DNA of 64,000 nt, from positions 310,001-374,000 of the forward strand of contig NZ_RDSD01000001.1 in the NCBI RefSeq assembly GCF_003712195.1, given 5' to 3'. The notes beneath the pieces were generated by a model. That model was not told the DNA's origin, did no database searches, and was given only the letters and a program-made list of their open reading frames with translations. Made by a program: the position numbers and the translations under genes. Positions 33,421-42,676 of the stretch are shown here, piece after piece (positions within the stretch are counted from its first letter, which is position 1; the number at the start of each line of letters is the position of its first letter). This stretch comes from Proteiniphilum sp. X52 (GTDB lineage Bacteria; Bacteroidota; Bacteroidia; Bacteroidales; Dysgonomonadaceae).

Positions 33421-36400
33421 TTATAATTTTTTCTTTACTTCAGTCTCTTCGTAGGCTTCCACCACATCACCCACCTTTATATCATTAAAATTACGTATGG
33501 TGACGCCGCACTCATAGCCTGAAGTAACCTCTTTCACATCCTCTTTGAACCGTTTCAGCGATTCCAACTCGCCGGTGAAGATTACGATACCGTCGCGGAT
33601 GAGACGGATACGACTTGCGCGTTTTATTTTGCCGTCGCGTACCATACATCCGGCTACGGTTCCCACTTTTGATATTTTGAATACTTCCAGCACTTCAACG
33701 TTACCGGTAATCTCTTCCTTGATATCGGGAGAAAGCATACCTTCCATAGCCGCTTTGACCTCTTCTATGGCATCGTAGATGATAGAGTAGAGGCGGATAT
33801 CCACCCCTTCTTTCTCTGCCTCTTTACGTGCCCCGAGCGAGGGACGTACCTGGAAGCCGATAATGATGGCATCCGACACTGCCGCCAGGCTAACGTCCGA
33901 CTCCGAGATTTGGCCCGCGGCCTTATGAATCACATTGACCTGGATCTCTTCCGTGGAAAGACGTATCAATGAGTCGGAGAGTGCTTCTACCGATCCGTCC
34001 ACGTCTCCTTTTACAATGATATTCAGCTGCTGGAAGCTGCCGATAGCGATACGGCGTCCGATATCGTCGAGTGTGAGCATTTTTTGTGTACGCAACGATT
34101 GTTCGCGCTGCAATTGTTCGCGACGGTTGGCAATTGAGCGTGCTTCCTGTTCGGTCTCCATTACATTGAAAGTGTCGCCAGCCTGAGGCGCTCCGTTTAA
34201 ACCGAGTATCAGCGCCGGTTCAGATGGCCTGGCCTCTTCTATACGCTGATTACGCTCGTTGAACATGGCTTTCACTCGGCCGAAGTAGGAGCCTGCCAAT
34301 ACGATATCACCCTGCCTGAGCGTTCCATTTTCCACCAGCACGGTGGCCATATAACCTCTTCCCTTGTCGAGTGACGACTCAATGATGGATCCGGTTGCCC
34401 TCCGATTGGGGTTGGCTTTCAGTTCCAGCAGATCAGCTTCAAGCAACACCTTCTCCAGTAGTTCATTGATACCGATGCCACTCTTTGCCGATATATCCTG
34501 TGATTGGTATTTTCCTCCCCAATCCTCTACCAGGTAGTTCATTTCGGCCAGCCTTTCTTTTATTTTTTCGGGATTGGCGCCCGGTTTATCGATCTTGTTA
34601 ATGGCAAACACAATGGGGACGCCTGCCGCGCCCGCGTGGTTGATGGCTTCTACCGTTTGGGGCATCACATTGTCGTCTGCCGCTACGATGATAATAGCCA
34701 CGTCCGTCACCTTGGCGCCCCGCGCGCGCATGGCGGTAAATGCCTCATGGCCCGGCGTGTCGAGGAAGGTGATCTTACGCCCGTCGGATAACTGCACGTT
34801 GTAGGCTCCGATATGTTGCGTGATACCGCCGGCTTCACCCGCAATCACGTTAGTGCTGCGGATACTGTCGAGTAATGATGTTTTCCCGTGATCCACGTGT
34901 CCCATCACAGTGACAATGGGCGGACGCGGTATCAGGTCTTCGGGCGCGTCTTCCTGATCGGCGATTGCTTCAATGACATCGGCACTCACATATTGGGTTT
35001 TGAAGCCATATTCTTCGGCCACAATATTAATGGTCTCGGCGTCGAGACGCTGATTGATAGCCACCATTACCCCCAGGCTCATACAGGTGGAGATGACATT
35101 GGTCACAGGGACATTCATCATATTGGCCAGGTCGTTTGCCGTGACAAACTCGGTCAACTGTAATATGCGGCTTGCCTTTTCCTGCTGTTTGAGTTCCTCC
35201 TGTTGCCTCTGGGCGCTGGCTTCGCGCTTTTCACGACGATACTTCGCGCCCGCTTTCTTTCCTCTCTTTTCAGTGAGGCGCGCGAGGGTCTCTTTTATCT
35301 GTTTTTGTACATCTTCTTCACTGACCTCGGCTTTAAGTGGTTTCCTGAGCGACAATTTTTTGTTGTTGCTTTTGGAGCCCTGAGTGTAGGCGGTAGGTTT
35401 GTCGATGTTCACCTGTCCCGAACGTATGCGTTTTCTCTTTTTCTTTGCACTGTCATTATCTCTTTCAGAAGTGTCAGGTTGCTTTTTCTTTTCATCGATC
35501 GCCTCCTTTTTCAGTTGTTTCACCTTTTCTTCTTTCAGCTTTTTAGTGTCCAGCGCTTTCTGTTCGCGTTCAAGCCGTTCTTTCTTCCGTTGGGCTCTCG
35601 ACTTTCTGGGGGGCCGGGTACGGTCATTGATCGAATCCAGATCGATAGATCCTTTAACCACAATATTGGATTCCAGTTTATTATTATGTAACCGGAATAC
35701 TGAGTCGGGTTTTGTCTCATCGGTTTTTTCTTCCTCTTGAGAGTCATCTTTACGCGACGCTGTTTCGGCGGCTTCCGATACCGGTTCGGAGACCGGTTTT
35801 GTTACTGCTTCCTCCGGCTCTGGTTTTTTTATTTCTTCCGCTTCGGCTTTTTCCACTACCACCGGATGTGCGGTGTCTTCCTTTTTCTCTTCTCTTTGTT
35901 CCTCTGTTTTCTCTTTTACGCCCTCCTCCTTTTTCTCTTCTGCTTGTGCTCCCCCCTGAGGTGAAGTGATCTCTTCAGTGGGAGCTGTTTCAATAGAAAT
36001 CTCTTCTGCCGGCGCCTGTTCAACAGGGGCCGGTTTTTCCACTTCGGCCTCGGGCTGTGTTTCCACTTCACGGGAAACCGGCGCAATGATCTCTTCAATC
36101 TCTTCCTTCACCGGCTCTTCTCTCTCTGGTCCGCTTTTCTTTTTATGAAGGTTGTCGAGATCAATGCTGCCTACGACATGGAAGTGAGGTCTTAATTCGT
36201 CAGGTATCTCTGTCTCGATAGCTTCTTTTTCTGTCTTTTTCCTGGGAGTTTGTTCTTCCGGAAGTTCATAGCCCTCTATGGCGACAGTCTCCCGTTTTTC
36301 GTCACGACGATGTAGTTTTTCACGGGTGATAGTCGCTTCCTTGCGTATATTTTTGTCTTTACCGAATTCGGCAATCAGTATATCATACTGTTCATCCTCA

Positions 36401-36513
36401 ATTTTCGCATTGGGATTTGCTTCAATTTCAATACCTTTCTTGTGCAGGAATTCAACAAGAGTGTTGATTCCCACATTTAAATTTTTTGATACTTTTATTA
36501 GTCTTACAGGCAT
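33421..36513 (-). CDS. infB: Translation initiation factor IF-2
   Basis: GTPase that brings initiator tRNA to the 30S subunit. 1030 residues, longer than E. coli IF-2 (890). Residues 1-50 form the IF2N-like [20 protein letters not shown] module; about 80-420 is low-complexity, rich in Glu, Lys and Pro; a second small module follows at about 455-505. The G domain begins near residue 535 with [17 protein letters not shown], then [15 protein letters not shown] and AINKIDKP. Domains II to IV follow to [18 protein letters not shown]. It is third in rimP-nusA-infB, 71 bp after nusA. Confidence 0.97.
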   Translation of the reverse strand: MPVRLIKVSKNLNVGINTLVEFLHKKGIEIEANPNAKIEDEQYDILIAEFGKDKNIRKEATITREKLHRRDEKRETVAIEGYELPEEQTPRKKTEKEAIETEIPDELRPHFHVVGSIDLDNLHKKKSGPEREEPVKEEIEEIIAPVSREVETQPEAEVEKPAPVEQAPAEEISIETAPTEEITSPQGGAQAEEKKEEGVKEKTEEQREEKKEDTAHPVVVEKAEAEEIKKPEPEEAVTKPVSEPVSEAAETASRKDDSQEEEKTDETKPDSVFRLHNNKLESNIVVKGSIDLDSINDRTRPPRKSRAQRKKERLEREQKALDTKKLKEEKVKQLKKEAIDEKKKQPDTSERDNDSAKKKRKRIRSGQVNIDKPTAYTQGSKSNNKKLSLRKPLKAEVSEEDVQKQIKETLARLTEKRGKKAGAKYRREKREASAQRQQEELKQQEKASRILQLTEFVTANDLANMMNVPVTNVISTCMSLGVMVAINQRLDAETINIVAEEYGFKTQYVSADVIEAIADQEDAPEDLIPRPPIVTVMGHVDHGKTSLLDSIRSTNVIAGEAGGITQHIGAYNVQLSDGRKITFLDTPGHEAFTAMRARGAKVTDVAIIIVAADDNVMPQTVEAINHAGAAGVPIVFAINKIDKPGANPEKIKERLAEMNYLVEDWGGKYQSQDISAKSGIGINELLEKVLLEADLLELKANPNRRATGSIIESSLDKGRGYMATVLVENGTLRQGDIVLAGSYFGRVKAMFNERNQRIEEARPSEPALILGLNGAPQAGDTFNVMETEQEARSIANRREQLQREQSLRTQKMLTLDDIGRRIAIGSFQQLNIIVKGDVDGSVEALSDSLIRLSTEEIQVNVIHKAAGQISESDVSLAAVSDAIIIGFQVRPSLGARKEAEKEGVDIRLYSIIYDAIEEVKAAMEGMLSPDIKEEITGNVEVLEVFKISKVGTVAGCMVRDGKIKRASRIRLIRDGIVIFTGELESLKRFKEDVKEVTSGYECGVTIRNFNDIKVGDVVEAYEETEVKKKL

Positions 36514-36584
36514 ATATCTCTCCTAACCTTTCTCTCTTTTATGTTGTGAACAGTATGTATAATATTGACCGGGATTGGATTGGA

Positions 36585-37982
36585 CTAATTATCATCTTCC
36601 TCTTCGACAGCCATGCCCATATCGGCCTCCGTGTCTGTAGCGGTATCCATATCTATATTTGATTCTGCCTCGATATCTGTGTCCACGTATACATCTGCTT
36701 CCGCATCCATATCTGTGTCGTCCAGGTCATCTTCTTCAAACTCATAGCGTAAGATGGCCAATATCTCATCTACTGTACTATCTTCCAGATCCGCTTCTCT
36801 GATAAGCCTTTCACGTCCCATCGCGAGTACGTTCTTGGCAGTGGAACAGCCGATCTTTTTTAATTGGTCGATCACCCATCCATCGATCTCATCACGGAAT
36901 TCATCGAGATAGATATCTTCTTCGTCCACCTCGTCTATGTCGCGGAACACTTCGATGTTATAACCGGTGAGCATGGAGGCCAGTTTTATATTGGCACCAC
37001 CCTTTCCAATGGCAAGGGAGACTTCTTCGGGATTAAGAAATACTTCGGCACGACGCTCCTCCTCCCTTACGGTAATGGAGTTGATCCTGGCAGGACTCAA
37101 CGCCCGCTGGATATAGAGAGTGGTGTTGTTAGTGTAGTTGATTACGTCGATGTTCTCGTTTCGCAATTCACGCACTATGCCGTGAATACGAAATCCTTTC
37201 ATCCCAACACAGGCTCCTACCGGATCGATGCGATCGTCATACGCTTCCACAGCTACCTTGGCTCGTTCACCCGGAATACGGGCGATACCTTTGATGGTAA
37301 TCAGTCCGTCCGCAATCTCCGGAATCTCCTGTTCAAATAACCTTTCAAGGAATACGGGTGAGGTGCGCGAAAGAATGATCCTGGGATTGTTGTTCTTGTT
37401 CTCGACGCGTGCCACCACGGCACGGGCATGTTCCCCTTTCCGGAAAAAATCGCTGGGTATTTGTTCTGTCTTGGGTAAGATCAGCTCATTATGCTCATCA
37501 TCGAGCAGTAATAATTCCTTTTTCCAGACCTGATAGACCTCTCCGGAAACAATTTCTCCTACTTTTTCCTTATACTTGTTATAGAGATTGTCTTTTTCCA
37601 GTTCCAGTATCTTGGAAGCCAGTGTCTGCCTGAGATTCAGGATAGTGCGGCGGCCGAAATGGTCGAGCGATACCTCGTCGGTAACCTCTTCTCCCACCTC
37701 AAAATCCTCATCGATCTTCCGGGCTTCCGACAGGCTAATTTCCAAATTGGGATCCTCCAGTTCACCGTCTTCCACAACCACCCTGTTACGCCATATTTCC
37801 AAGTCACCTTTGTCGGGGTTGATGATGATATCATAGTTTTCATCCGTACCGTTGTTTTTGGAAATAACATTGCGGAACGATTCTTCAAGCACGCTGATGA
37901 GTGTGGCTTTATCGATATTCTTCAGCTCGTTGAATTCAGAAAATGTATCGATGAGGCTGATGGTTTCTTTCTTCTTACCCAT
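36585..37982 (-). CDS. nusA: Transcription termination/antitermination factor NusA
   Basis: RNA-polymerase-binding factor for pausing, termination and antitermination. 465 residues: N-terminal domain to about 130 (SLIDTFSEFNELKNIDKATL), an S1 domain around 135-200 (GEIVSGEVYQVWKKELLLL), then KH domains with VKVAVEAYDDRIDPVGACVG-type sequence and GKGGANIKLASMLTGY. After a short helical part (to about 415) comes an acidic Asp/Thr/Ala tail of about 45 residues ending MGMAVEEEDDN, which looks like slipped short repeats at DNA level. It starts 3 bp after rimP. Confidence 0.96.
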   Translation of the reverse strand: MGKKKETISLIDTFSEFNELKNIDKATLISVLEESFRNVISKNNGTDENYDIIINPDKGDLEIWRNRVVVEDGELEDPNLEISLSEARKIDEDFEVGEEVTDEVSLDHFGRRTILNLRQTLASKILELEKDNLYNKYKEKVGEIVSGEVYQVWKKELLLLDDEHNELILPKTEQIPSDFFRKGEHARAVVARVENKNNNPRIILSRTSPVFLERLFEQEIPEIADGLITIKGIARIPGERAKVAVEAYDDRIDPVGACVGMKGFRIHGIVRELRNENIDVINYTNNTTLYIQRALSPARINSITVREEERRAEVFLNPEEVSLAIGKGGANIKLASMLTGYNIEVFRDIDEVDEEDIYLDEFRDEIDGWVIDQLKKIGCSTAKNVLAMGRERLIREADLEDSTVDEILAILRYEFEEDDLDDTDMDAEADVYVDTDIEAESNIDMDTATDTEADMGMAVEEEDDN

Positions 37983-37985
37983 ATA

Positions 37986-38453
37986 TTATTTAAATCGTAT
38001 AAGATATTTTGTATGTTTTACTTCTTCAAACGCAAAACGGAGATCCTCTTCCACTTCGATTTTGCGTTTGGCACCTTCGGGTTTTATCTTTTTTGTGACT
38101 GAGACAGTGAACCCGTTGTCATCAGACGATTTCAGCGTCCCGGTAATTTTCTGTCCGTTCTTGCTGAGTACTTCCACTTCCCTGCCCTCGTATTTTTTGT
38201 ACTGACGCGATATTTTGAAGGGCGAGGAGAGTCCGGCCGAGGTGACGGTCAATTCAAAATCTTCTGTGTCACGGTCGAGTTTTGACTCCAAATAACGGCT
38301 CAACGCGACACAATCGTCAATATCCACTCCATGATCGTTATCAATTTCAACGGTAATGGTATTATCCGCACTCACCGAAACGTCCGTCAGATAATTGGGC
38401 GAACCTTCCAGATATTGTTCAGCAAAATCGATAATCAGTTTCTTTTCGATCAT
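37986..38453 (-). CDS. rimP: Ribosome maturation factor RimP
   Basis: Needed for 30S subunit maturation. 155 residues with the N-terminal domain (LIIDFAEQYLEGSPNYLTDV), VEIDNDHGVDIDDCVALSRY and the conserved VTSAGLSSPFKISRQYKK, followed by the SH3-like C-terminal domain (VLSKNGQKITGTLKSSD). First in the rimP-nusA-infB operon, whose leader holds two promoter boxes and a hairpin terminator. Confidence 0.95.
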   Translation of the reverse strand: MIEKKLIIDFAEQYLEGSPNYLTDVSVSADNTITVEIDNDHGVDIDDCVALSRYLESKLDRDTEDFELTVTSAGLSSPFKISRQYKKYEGREVEVLSKNGQKITGTLKSSDDNGFTVSVTKKIKPEGAKRKIEVEEDLRFAFEEVKHTKYLIRFK

Positions 38454-38512
38454 ATTTATTTATCAGTCAGTAAGAGAGACTCATAAGATATAAATTCATT
38501 AAAGTTCACACA

Positions 38513-38520
38513 CAAAGATA
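38513..38520 (-). promoter_or_regulatory. Proximal -7 box for rimP-nusA-infB
   Basis: The reverse strand reads TATCTTTG, a perfect consensus box, 60 bp upstream of the rimP ATG and downstream of the leader hairpin. Confidence 0.55.
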
Positions 38521-38573
38521 TAGTTAAAATGTCTTGTGTGGTGATTTTGCCTCTTGAGTCTTTTTTGTACGAA

Positions 38574-38604
38574 TAAAAAAGGAAGCGGTGTGTGTCCTGC
38601 TTCC
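38574..38604 (-). terminator. Leader terminator ahead of rimP
   Basis: On the reverse strand GGAAGC-A-GG pairs with CC-GCTTCC around an ACACACA loop, followed immediately by TTTTTTATT, a textbook intrinsic terminator. No gene precedes it on this strand; only the promoter box at 38622-38629 does. It could be an attenuator for the rimP-nusA-infB operon or bound a very short RNA. Confidence 0.65.
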
Positions 38605-38621
38605 CTCCTCCTTTACGGGGG

Positions 38622-38629
38622 CAAAGATA
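38622..38629 (-). promoter_or_regulatory. Distal -7 box upstream of the rimP leader terminator
   Basis: The reverse strand reads TATCTTTGC, a perfect box. The predicted start near 38615 lies only about 10 nt before the hairpin, so most transcripts from it would be about 40 nt unless the terminator is bypassed. Confidence 0.5.
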
Positions 38630-38728
38630 TTATTTTCAAACGGATTCACAAAATGTTTGTGACTTTTTTTGTATTGTCGGATCAGTTGTTTGCCACCGCC
38701 GGGTGTGATATTATCGGAAAATAATGCG

Positions 38729-38736
38729 TAATTTTG
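38729..38736 (+). promoter_or_regulatory. -7 box for the DUF5063 operon
   Basis: TAATTTTG matches TAnnTTTG 67 bp upstream of the ATG at 38803. The rest of the gap 38454-38802 holds the rimP leader elements on the other strand and a small AT-rich hairpin (CACAAA/TTTGTG then a T-run, near 38647-38670). Confidence 0.45.
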
Positions 38737-38802
38737 TCTTCCGAAAAAAAGTGTATGCCCTCTCCAGATTAGAAAGGGCATGTTGTTACACGGATTGAGC
38801 GT

Positions 38803-39375
38803 ATGGAGAAAGCAGATATTGATAAGATCGTATATGATAAAAGTGTAATCGACTTCGTCACTATTGCCGTGGAGGTTTGTCTGTTTTTGGAAAAAAACGA
38901 ACCTCTTGCTCGTGAAGAGTGGGTGGACAGGCTATTGAAAATGCTTCCCCTTTTGTATGTGAAGGCGCTTTTGTTGCCTGAGACGGCAGCCACACAGGAG
39001 GAGGTTCCGGCCACTTTTGTCAGGGAAGAAGATTATTCGCGGGTAGCAAACGGGGTGTCGGAAGTGATGGGTGAGGAGGATGTCTATCTTGATGTCTTTG
39101 TGGAAGAGATGAAATACAGTGATACGCCCATATCCATGTTTGTGTCGGAAAATATCGCAGATATTTATCAGGATATCAGGAATTTTGTGTCGGTGTATCA
39201 GATTGGCCTTACTGAACAGATGAATGATGCGCTGTATCAGTGTAAAGAAAACTTCCGTCTCTATTGGGGACAAAAGTTGGTAAACGTGTTGCGTCCGTTG
39301 CACGCGTTGAAGTGTCTCTACTTGGAAAACGAAAATGATGAGGCGGATTTATGGGAGGAGGAATTGTGGGGTTAG
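38803..39375 (+). CDS. DUF5063 domain-containing protein
   Basis: 190 residues, all helical in appearance, no signal peptide or membrane segment, strongly acidic at the C-terminus (ENDEADLWEEELWG). It fits DUF5063, a Bacteroidetes family of unknown function, by FVTIAVEVCLFLEKNE near the start and LLPLLYVKALLLPE, YLDVFVEEMKYSD and the central IADIYQDIRNFVSVYQIGL. It overlaps the next gene by 25 bp and so is translated with a 3'-5' exonuclease and an rRNA methyltransferase. Confidence 0.82.
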   Translation: MEKADIDKIVYDKSVIDFVTIAVEVCLFLEKNEPLAREEWVDRLLKMLPLLYVKALLLPETAATQEEVPATFVREEDYSRVANGVSEVMGEEDVYLDVFVEEMKYSDTPISMFVSENIADIYQDIRNFVSVYQIGLTEQMNDALYQCKENFRLYWGQKLVNVLRPLHALKCLYLENENDEADLWEEELWG

Positions 39376-39941
39376 CGATTTCAAAAGAAGAGTTGGCGGA
39401 GTTGCCATTGGAGACCTTTAAGGGTGAAATAGTGGTTGTTGACCATGTTGGGGAAATACGGCAAGCTTGCCACTATCTTTCTTCACACGGTGCGCTGGGT
39501 TTCGATACGGAGACCAGGCCCGCGTTCAAGCGGGGACAAATAAATAAGGTGGCTCTTGTGCAACTCTCCACGGAGGAGGTGTGTTTCCTGTTCCGTTTAA
39601 ACAAAATCGGTTATCCTGATGAACTGGAAAGGATCCTGAGCGATCCCGGGATCAAGAAAATAGGTCTTTCGTTGCGCGACGATTTTGCAGCCCTCAGAAA
39701 ACGGTCGGGACGGAAACCGGAAAATTTTATCGATTTGCAGGGTTTTGTGGATCAATTCGGCATAGAGGATAACAGTTTGCAAAAGATTTATGCTATTCTT
39801 TTTGGCAAAAAGATATCCAAAAACCAACGTGTTTCGAATTGGGAAGCTGAAACGCTTACCCCCGCGCAACAGTCCTACGCGGCGATCGATGCCTGGGCCT
39901 GCCTTCGTATTTATAATCATTTAATCCGAACAGAGAGATGA
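39351..39941 (+). CDS. 3'-5' exonuclease, RNase D/WRN-like DEDDy type
   Basis: 196 residues, a stand-alone exonuclease domain. Exo I GFDTETRP (Asp and Glu), Exo II with KIGLSLRDDFAALRK, Exo III YAAIDAWACLRIYNHL (Tyr and Asp). There is no HRDC domain, so it is not full RNase D; relatives act on RNA or DNA 3' ends. The start at 39351 overlaps DUF5063 by 25 bp; a GTG a few codons later is possible. Its stop overlaps the next ATG by 4 bp (ATGA), indicating translational coupling. Confidence 0.88.
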   Translation: MGGGIVGLAISKEELAELPLETFKGEIVVVDHVGEIRQACHYLSSHGALGFDTETRPAFKRGQINKVALVQLSTEEVCFLFRLNKIGYPDELERILSDPGIKKIGLSLRDDFAALRKRSGRKPENFIDLQGFVDQFGIEDNSLQKIYAILFGKKISKNQRVSNWEAETLTPAQQSYAAIDAWACLRIYNHLIRTER

Positions 39942-41131
39942 AGCCATACAAAGAGATACGGTTGCGCCCCGGCAAGGAGGCGTCATTACAACGCTTTCAT
40001 CCATGGGTTTTCTCGGGTGCCATCGCCCATAAACCGGAAGGTGTGATTGAAGGGGAAACGGTACGGGTATTGTCAGCCGACGGCTCTTTCTTAGGGGTGG
40101 GGCATTTCCAGATCGGCAGTATTGCTGTGCGTATCATGTCTTTTGTTGATGAAGCTGTAGACGGTGCATTTTATGAAAGAAGACTCTCCAATGCCTATAA
40201 GATGCGCTCGACGCTGAATCTTGTCAGACCTGATAATACAATTTTCAGGTTGGTGCATGGTGAGGGGGATTATCTCCCGGGCTTAATTGTCGACATATAC
40301 GGCAATACGGCGGTGGTACAAGCCCATTCGGTGGGAATTCACAAAGACCTGGAGTTGGTGACCAATGCGTTAAAGGGCATCCTTCCTGCCGATGCGGTGA
40401 AGCATATCTTTTATAAATCGGAGGGAACACTACCCTATAAAGCCGGTATCTTTCTTGAAAACAGCTATCTCTCGGGAGGGGAGGATGTCGATGGAATTGC
40501 CATGGAAAATGGTTTGCAGTTCCGTATCGATTGGTTGAAGGGACAAAAGACCGGTTTTTTTGTCGACCAGCGGGAAAACCGCGCGCTATTGGAGTATTAT
40601 GCGAGAGACCGGCACGTGGCGAATATGTTTTGTTATACCGGAGGTTTCTCGGTGTATGCCCTTCGGGGCGGTGCCGCTTCGGTGGTGTCGGTCGACAGCT
40701 CCGCGAAAGCGGTTTCGATTGCCGACCAGAATGTGGCGCTCAATTTTGGTGACGATCCCCGGCACCGTTCCTGTGCTGAAGATGCTTTTAAGTTCCTCAA
40801 ACAGCTTCCCGATGGAGAAAAGGATCTTATCATCCTGGATCCACCGGCTTTCGCGAAACATCGGGGAGCCATCAATAACGCGTTGCAGGGCTACAAAAAG
40901 CTGAATCTTCATGCCTTGGAGAAAATTGCTGCCGGCGGTATCCTGTTTACTTTTTCTTGCTCACAGGTGATCTCTGCTGAGCAGTTCCGGCTGGCTGTTT
41001 TCAGTGCTGCCGCCATATCGGGCAGGAAAGTACGGATCCTGCACCAACTTACACAACCGGCCGATCACCCTATCAATATCTATCATCCCGAAGGTGAATA
41101 CCTGAAAGGATTGGTCCTTGAGGTGGAATAA
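39938..41131 (+). CDS. RlmI-like class I SAM-dependent rRNA methyltransferase
   Basis: 397 residues. N-terminal PUA-like domain (HPWVFSGAIAHKPEG, residues 20-80), then a Rossmann methyltransferase with FCYTGGFSVYALRGGAASV (motif I), VSVDSSAKAV, LIILDPPAFAKHRGA (motif IV) and TFSCSQVISAEQF. This matches the YccW/RlmI family of 23S rRNA m5C methyltransferases; the exact site cannot be told. Coupled to the exonuclease by a 4-bp overlap, which hints at a shared RNA-related role. Confidence 0.9.
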   Translation: MKPYKEIRLRPGKEASLQRFHPWVFSGAIAHKPEGVIEGETVRVLSADGSFLGVGHFQIGSIAVRIMSFVDEAVDGAFYERRLSNAYKMRSTLNLVRPDNTIFRLVHGEGDYLPGLIVDIYGNTAVVQAHSVGIHKDLELVTNALKGILPADAVKHIFYKSEGTLPYKAGIFLENSYLSGGEDVDGIAMENGLQFRIDWLKGQKTGFFVDQRENRALLEYYARDRHVANMFCYTGGFSVYALRGGAASVVSVDSSAKAVSIADQNVALNFGDDPRHRSCAEDAFKFLKQLPDGEKDLIILDPPAFAKHRGAINNALQGYKKLNLHALEKIAAGGILFTFSCSQVISAEQFRLAVFSAAAISGRKVRILHQLTQPADHPINIYHPEGEYLKGLVLEVE

Positions 41132-41326
41132 GACTCAAGATTCAAAATTCAAGATTTGTGGGACGCCCATTCATCGGTCATGGGTAATTGGTCTCAAATA
41201 ACCCCGGTGACTAAAAAATGCGTTTAAATCTGTTTAAAACACCCCTGATCGATCGAGAATCAGTTAAACTATATGAAATATGTGATTTTTATGCTCGGAA
41301 AGTATGTTTTATAACACAAAAACGCT

Positions 41327-41334
41327 TATCTTTG
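41327..41334 (+). promoter_or_regulatory. -7 box for a candidate small RNA
   Basis: TATCTTTGC is a perfect box. It is followed after only about 50 bp by an intrinsic terminator, with no annotated gene between. A TGTTTT at 41305 is a weak -33 candidate. Confidence 0.55.
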
Positions 41335-41340
41335 CAACGT

Positions 41341-41409
41341 GTTTTTCATGGTATTAGATTTAAGGTTAACAATGAAGATTGGTTGTCGTGAGACAACCTT
41401 TCCTTTTTT
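41341..41409 (+). ncRNA. Candidate ~70-nt small RNA or leader, with a 21-codon ORF
   Basis: The segment between the -7 box at 41327 and the terminator at 41381-41409 predicts a transcript of about 70 nt. It contains an ORF from ATG 41348 to TAG 41411-41413, reading MVLDLRLTMKIGCRETTFPFL, whose second half is encoded by the terminator hairpin. It could be a regulatory RNA, a leader peptide or an attenuator. The GSCFA gene downstream has its own promoter, so an independent RNA is slightly favoured. The rest of the 525-bp gap (41132-41326, 41414-41629) is AT-rich with short direct repeats such as ATATGCTCGCCTCCAC and no gene. Confidence 0.5.
41381..41409 (+). terminator. Intrinsic terminator of the candidate small RNA
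   Basis: GGTTGTC pairs perfectly with GACAACC around a GTGA tetraloop and is followed by TTTCCTTTTTT. Form and T-run are those of a strong rho-independent terminator. Confidence 0.75.
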
Positions 41410-41629
41410 ATAGACCTCACACTTAAAATGAAAAGTGAAAACTAAAAGGGAACCCTCTTCCCTGACAGACAATCTTCCCTTCAACACATCGTCGGATCAA
41501 GCTCTCGGTTTATCATATGCTCGCCTCCACATATGCTCGCCTCCACATATCTTCAGTTTATCACATCCTCCATATTATGATTTCACAAAATATAAACCGG
41601 TTGCATGGGCGAAATGGCGCTATTATTGT

Positions 41630-41637
41630 TATTTTTG
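41630..41637 (+). promoter_or_regulatory. -7 box for GSCFA-murF/alr
   Basis: TATTTTTG matches TAnnTTTG 20 bp before the ATG at 41657. It supports that ATG over the long upstream extension of the frame (to 41435), which would start before the transcript. Confidence 0.5.
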
Positions 41638-41656
41638 TGATGAAAATGGTTTATAT

Positions 41657-42634
41657 ATGAATTTTAGGACAATCATAGATATTCCCGTATCGGATATACG
41701 GATTGATCACTCCACCCGGATGATGCTTTTCGGTTCCTGCTTTTCTGAAAATATAGGCAGGAAACTTCAGCAATATAAGTTCCGGGTGGATGCGAATCCT
41801 TTCGGTATTTTGTACAACCCTTTTTCTGTTTCCGCTGCCATGCAAAGGTTGTTGTCCGCAATTCCCTTTTCCGAAACCGATCTGGTATTCAATAATGGGA
41901 TATATCATAGCTTGATGCATCATGGCCAATTTTCTGCTCCTGACAAGACTGCTTGTTTGCGGAAAATTTCAGAACGTTTTGAAAGTGCTGCCGCGAATAT
42001 CCAACAGACGGATCTTTTCCTTATCACCTTTGGTTCCGCATATACATATCGATGGAGAGACAGCGGCGAAATAGCGGGGAATTGCCATAAGTTTCCCGCC
42101 CGTCTGTTCCACCGGACCCGTTTGTCGGTAGAAGAGGTTACTGAGGAGTGGAAGAGGTTGATCTCTGTGCTGACCTCCATTCGTCCGGGTGTCAAATGGC
42201 TGTTTACTGTCAGCCCCGTCCGTCACTGGAAAGAGGGAGCACATGAGAATCAAATCAGTAAATCGGTGCTTCATCTGGCGATAGACAACTTACAACAAGT
42301 TTTCCCGGAAAATGTCCGTTATTTTCCTGCCTACGAAGTGATGATCGATGAACTACGTGATTACAGGTTTTACGATGAGGATATGATGCACCCTTCCTCC
42401 TTCGCGGCAGATTATATTTGGCAACTTTTCAGCAATACATTCTTTTCCGCTGAGACCATGAATATCAATGAAGAATGGGAGCATATCCGAAAAGCAATTG
42501 AGCATCGTCCGCTTTATCCCGGCACGGAGGCTCACACTGCGTTTGTAAAGGATACCTTACTGAAAATGGAGGCTTTTAGCCGGAGATATCCGGAGATTTC
42601 GTGCGACGAGGAGAAATGTCAGTTGATGGGATGA
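41657..42634 (+). CDS. GSCFA domain-containing protein
   Basis: 325 residues, no signal peptide. Carries the family name motif MLFGSCFSENIGRKL at about 22-36 with the family's catalytic-looking Ser in GSC, followed by NPFGILYNPFSV, ITFGSAYTYRW, TVSPVRHWKEGAHENQISKS and a C-terminal DEDMMHPSSFAADYIW. The arrangement of GSCF, Asn and the late Asp-x-x-His (MMHPS) resembles SGNH hydrolases, so an esterase role is possible but unproven. It is upstream of murF-alr by 42 bp and probably in one transcript. Confidence 0.85.
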   Translation: MNFRTIIDIPVSDIRIDHSTRMMLFGSCFSENIGRKLQQYKFRVDANPFGILYNPFSVSAAMQRLLSAIPFSETDLVFNNGIYHSLMHHGQFSAPDKTACLRKISERFESAAANIQQTDLFLITFGSAYTYRWRDSGEIAGNCHKFPARLFHRTRLSVEEVTEEWKRLISVLTSIRPGVKWLFTVSPVRHWKEGAHENQISKSVLHLAIDNLQQVFPENVRYFPAYEVMIDELRDYRFYDEDMMHPSSFAADYIWQLFSNTFFSAETMNINEEWEHIRKAIEHRPLYPGTEAHTAFVKDTLLKMEAFSRRYPEISCDEEKCQLMG

Positions 42635-42676
42635 TTTTTTTAATCCACAAAATCTGCAAATTGGAAAATTAATTTT

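Noticed and set aside
38524-38781. 85-aa reverse frame in the rimP-DUF5063 gap
   Set aside because: It runs through a strong terminator hairpin and both -7 boxes; composition is not protein-like.
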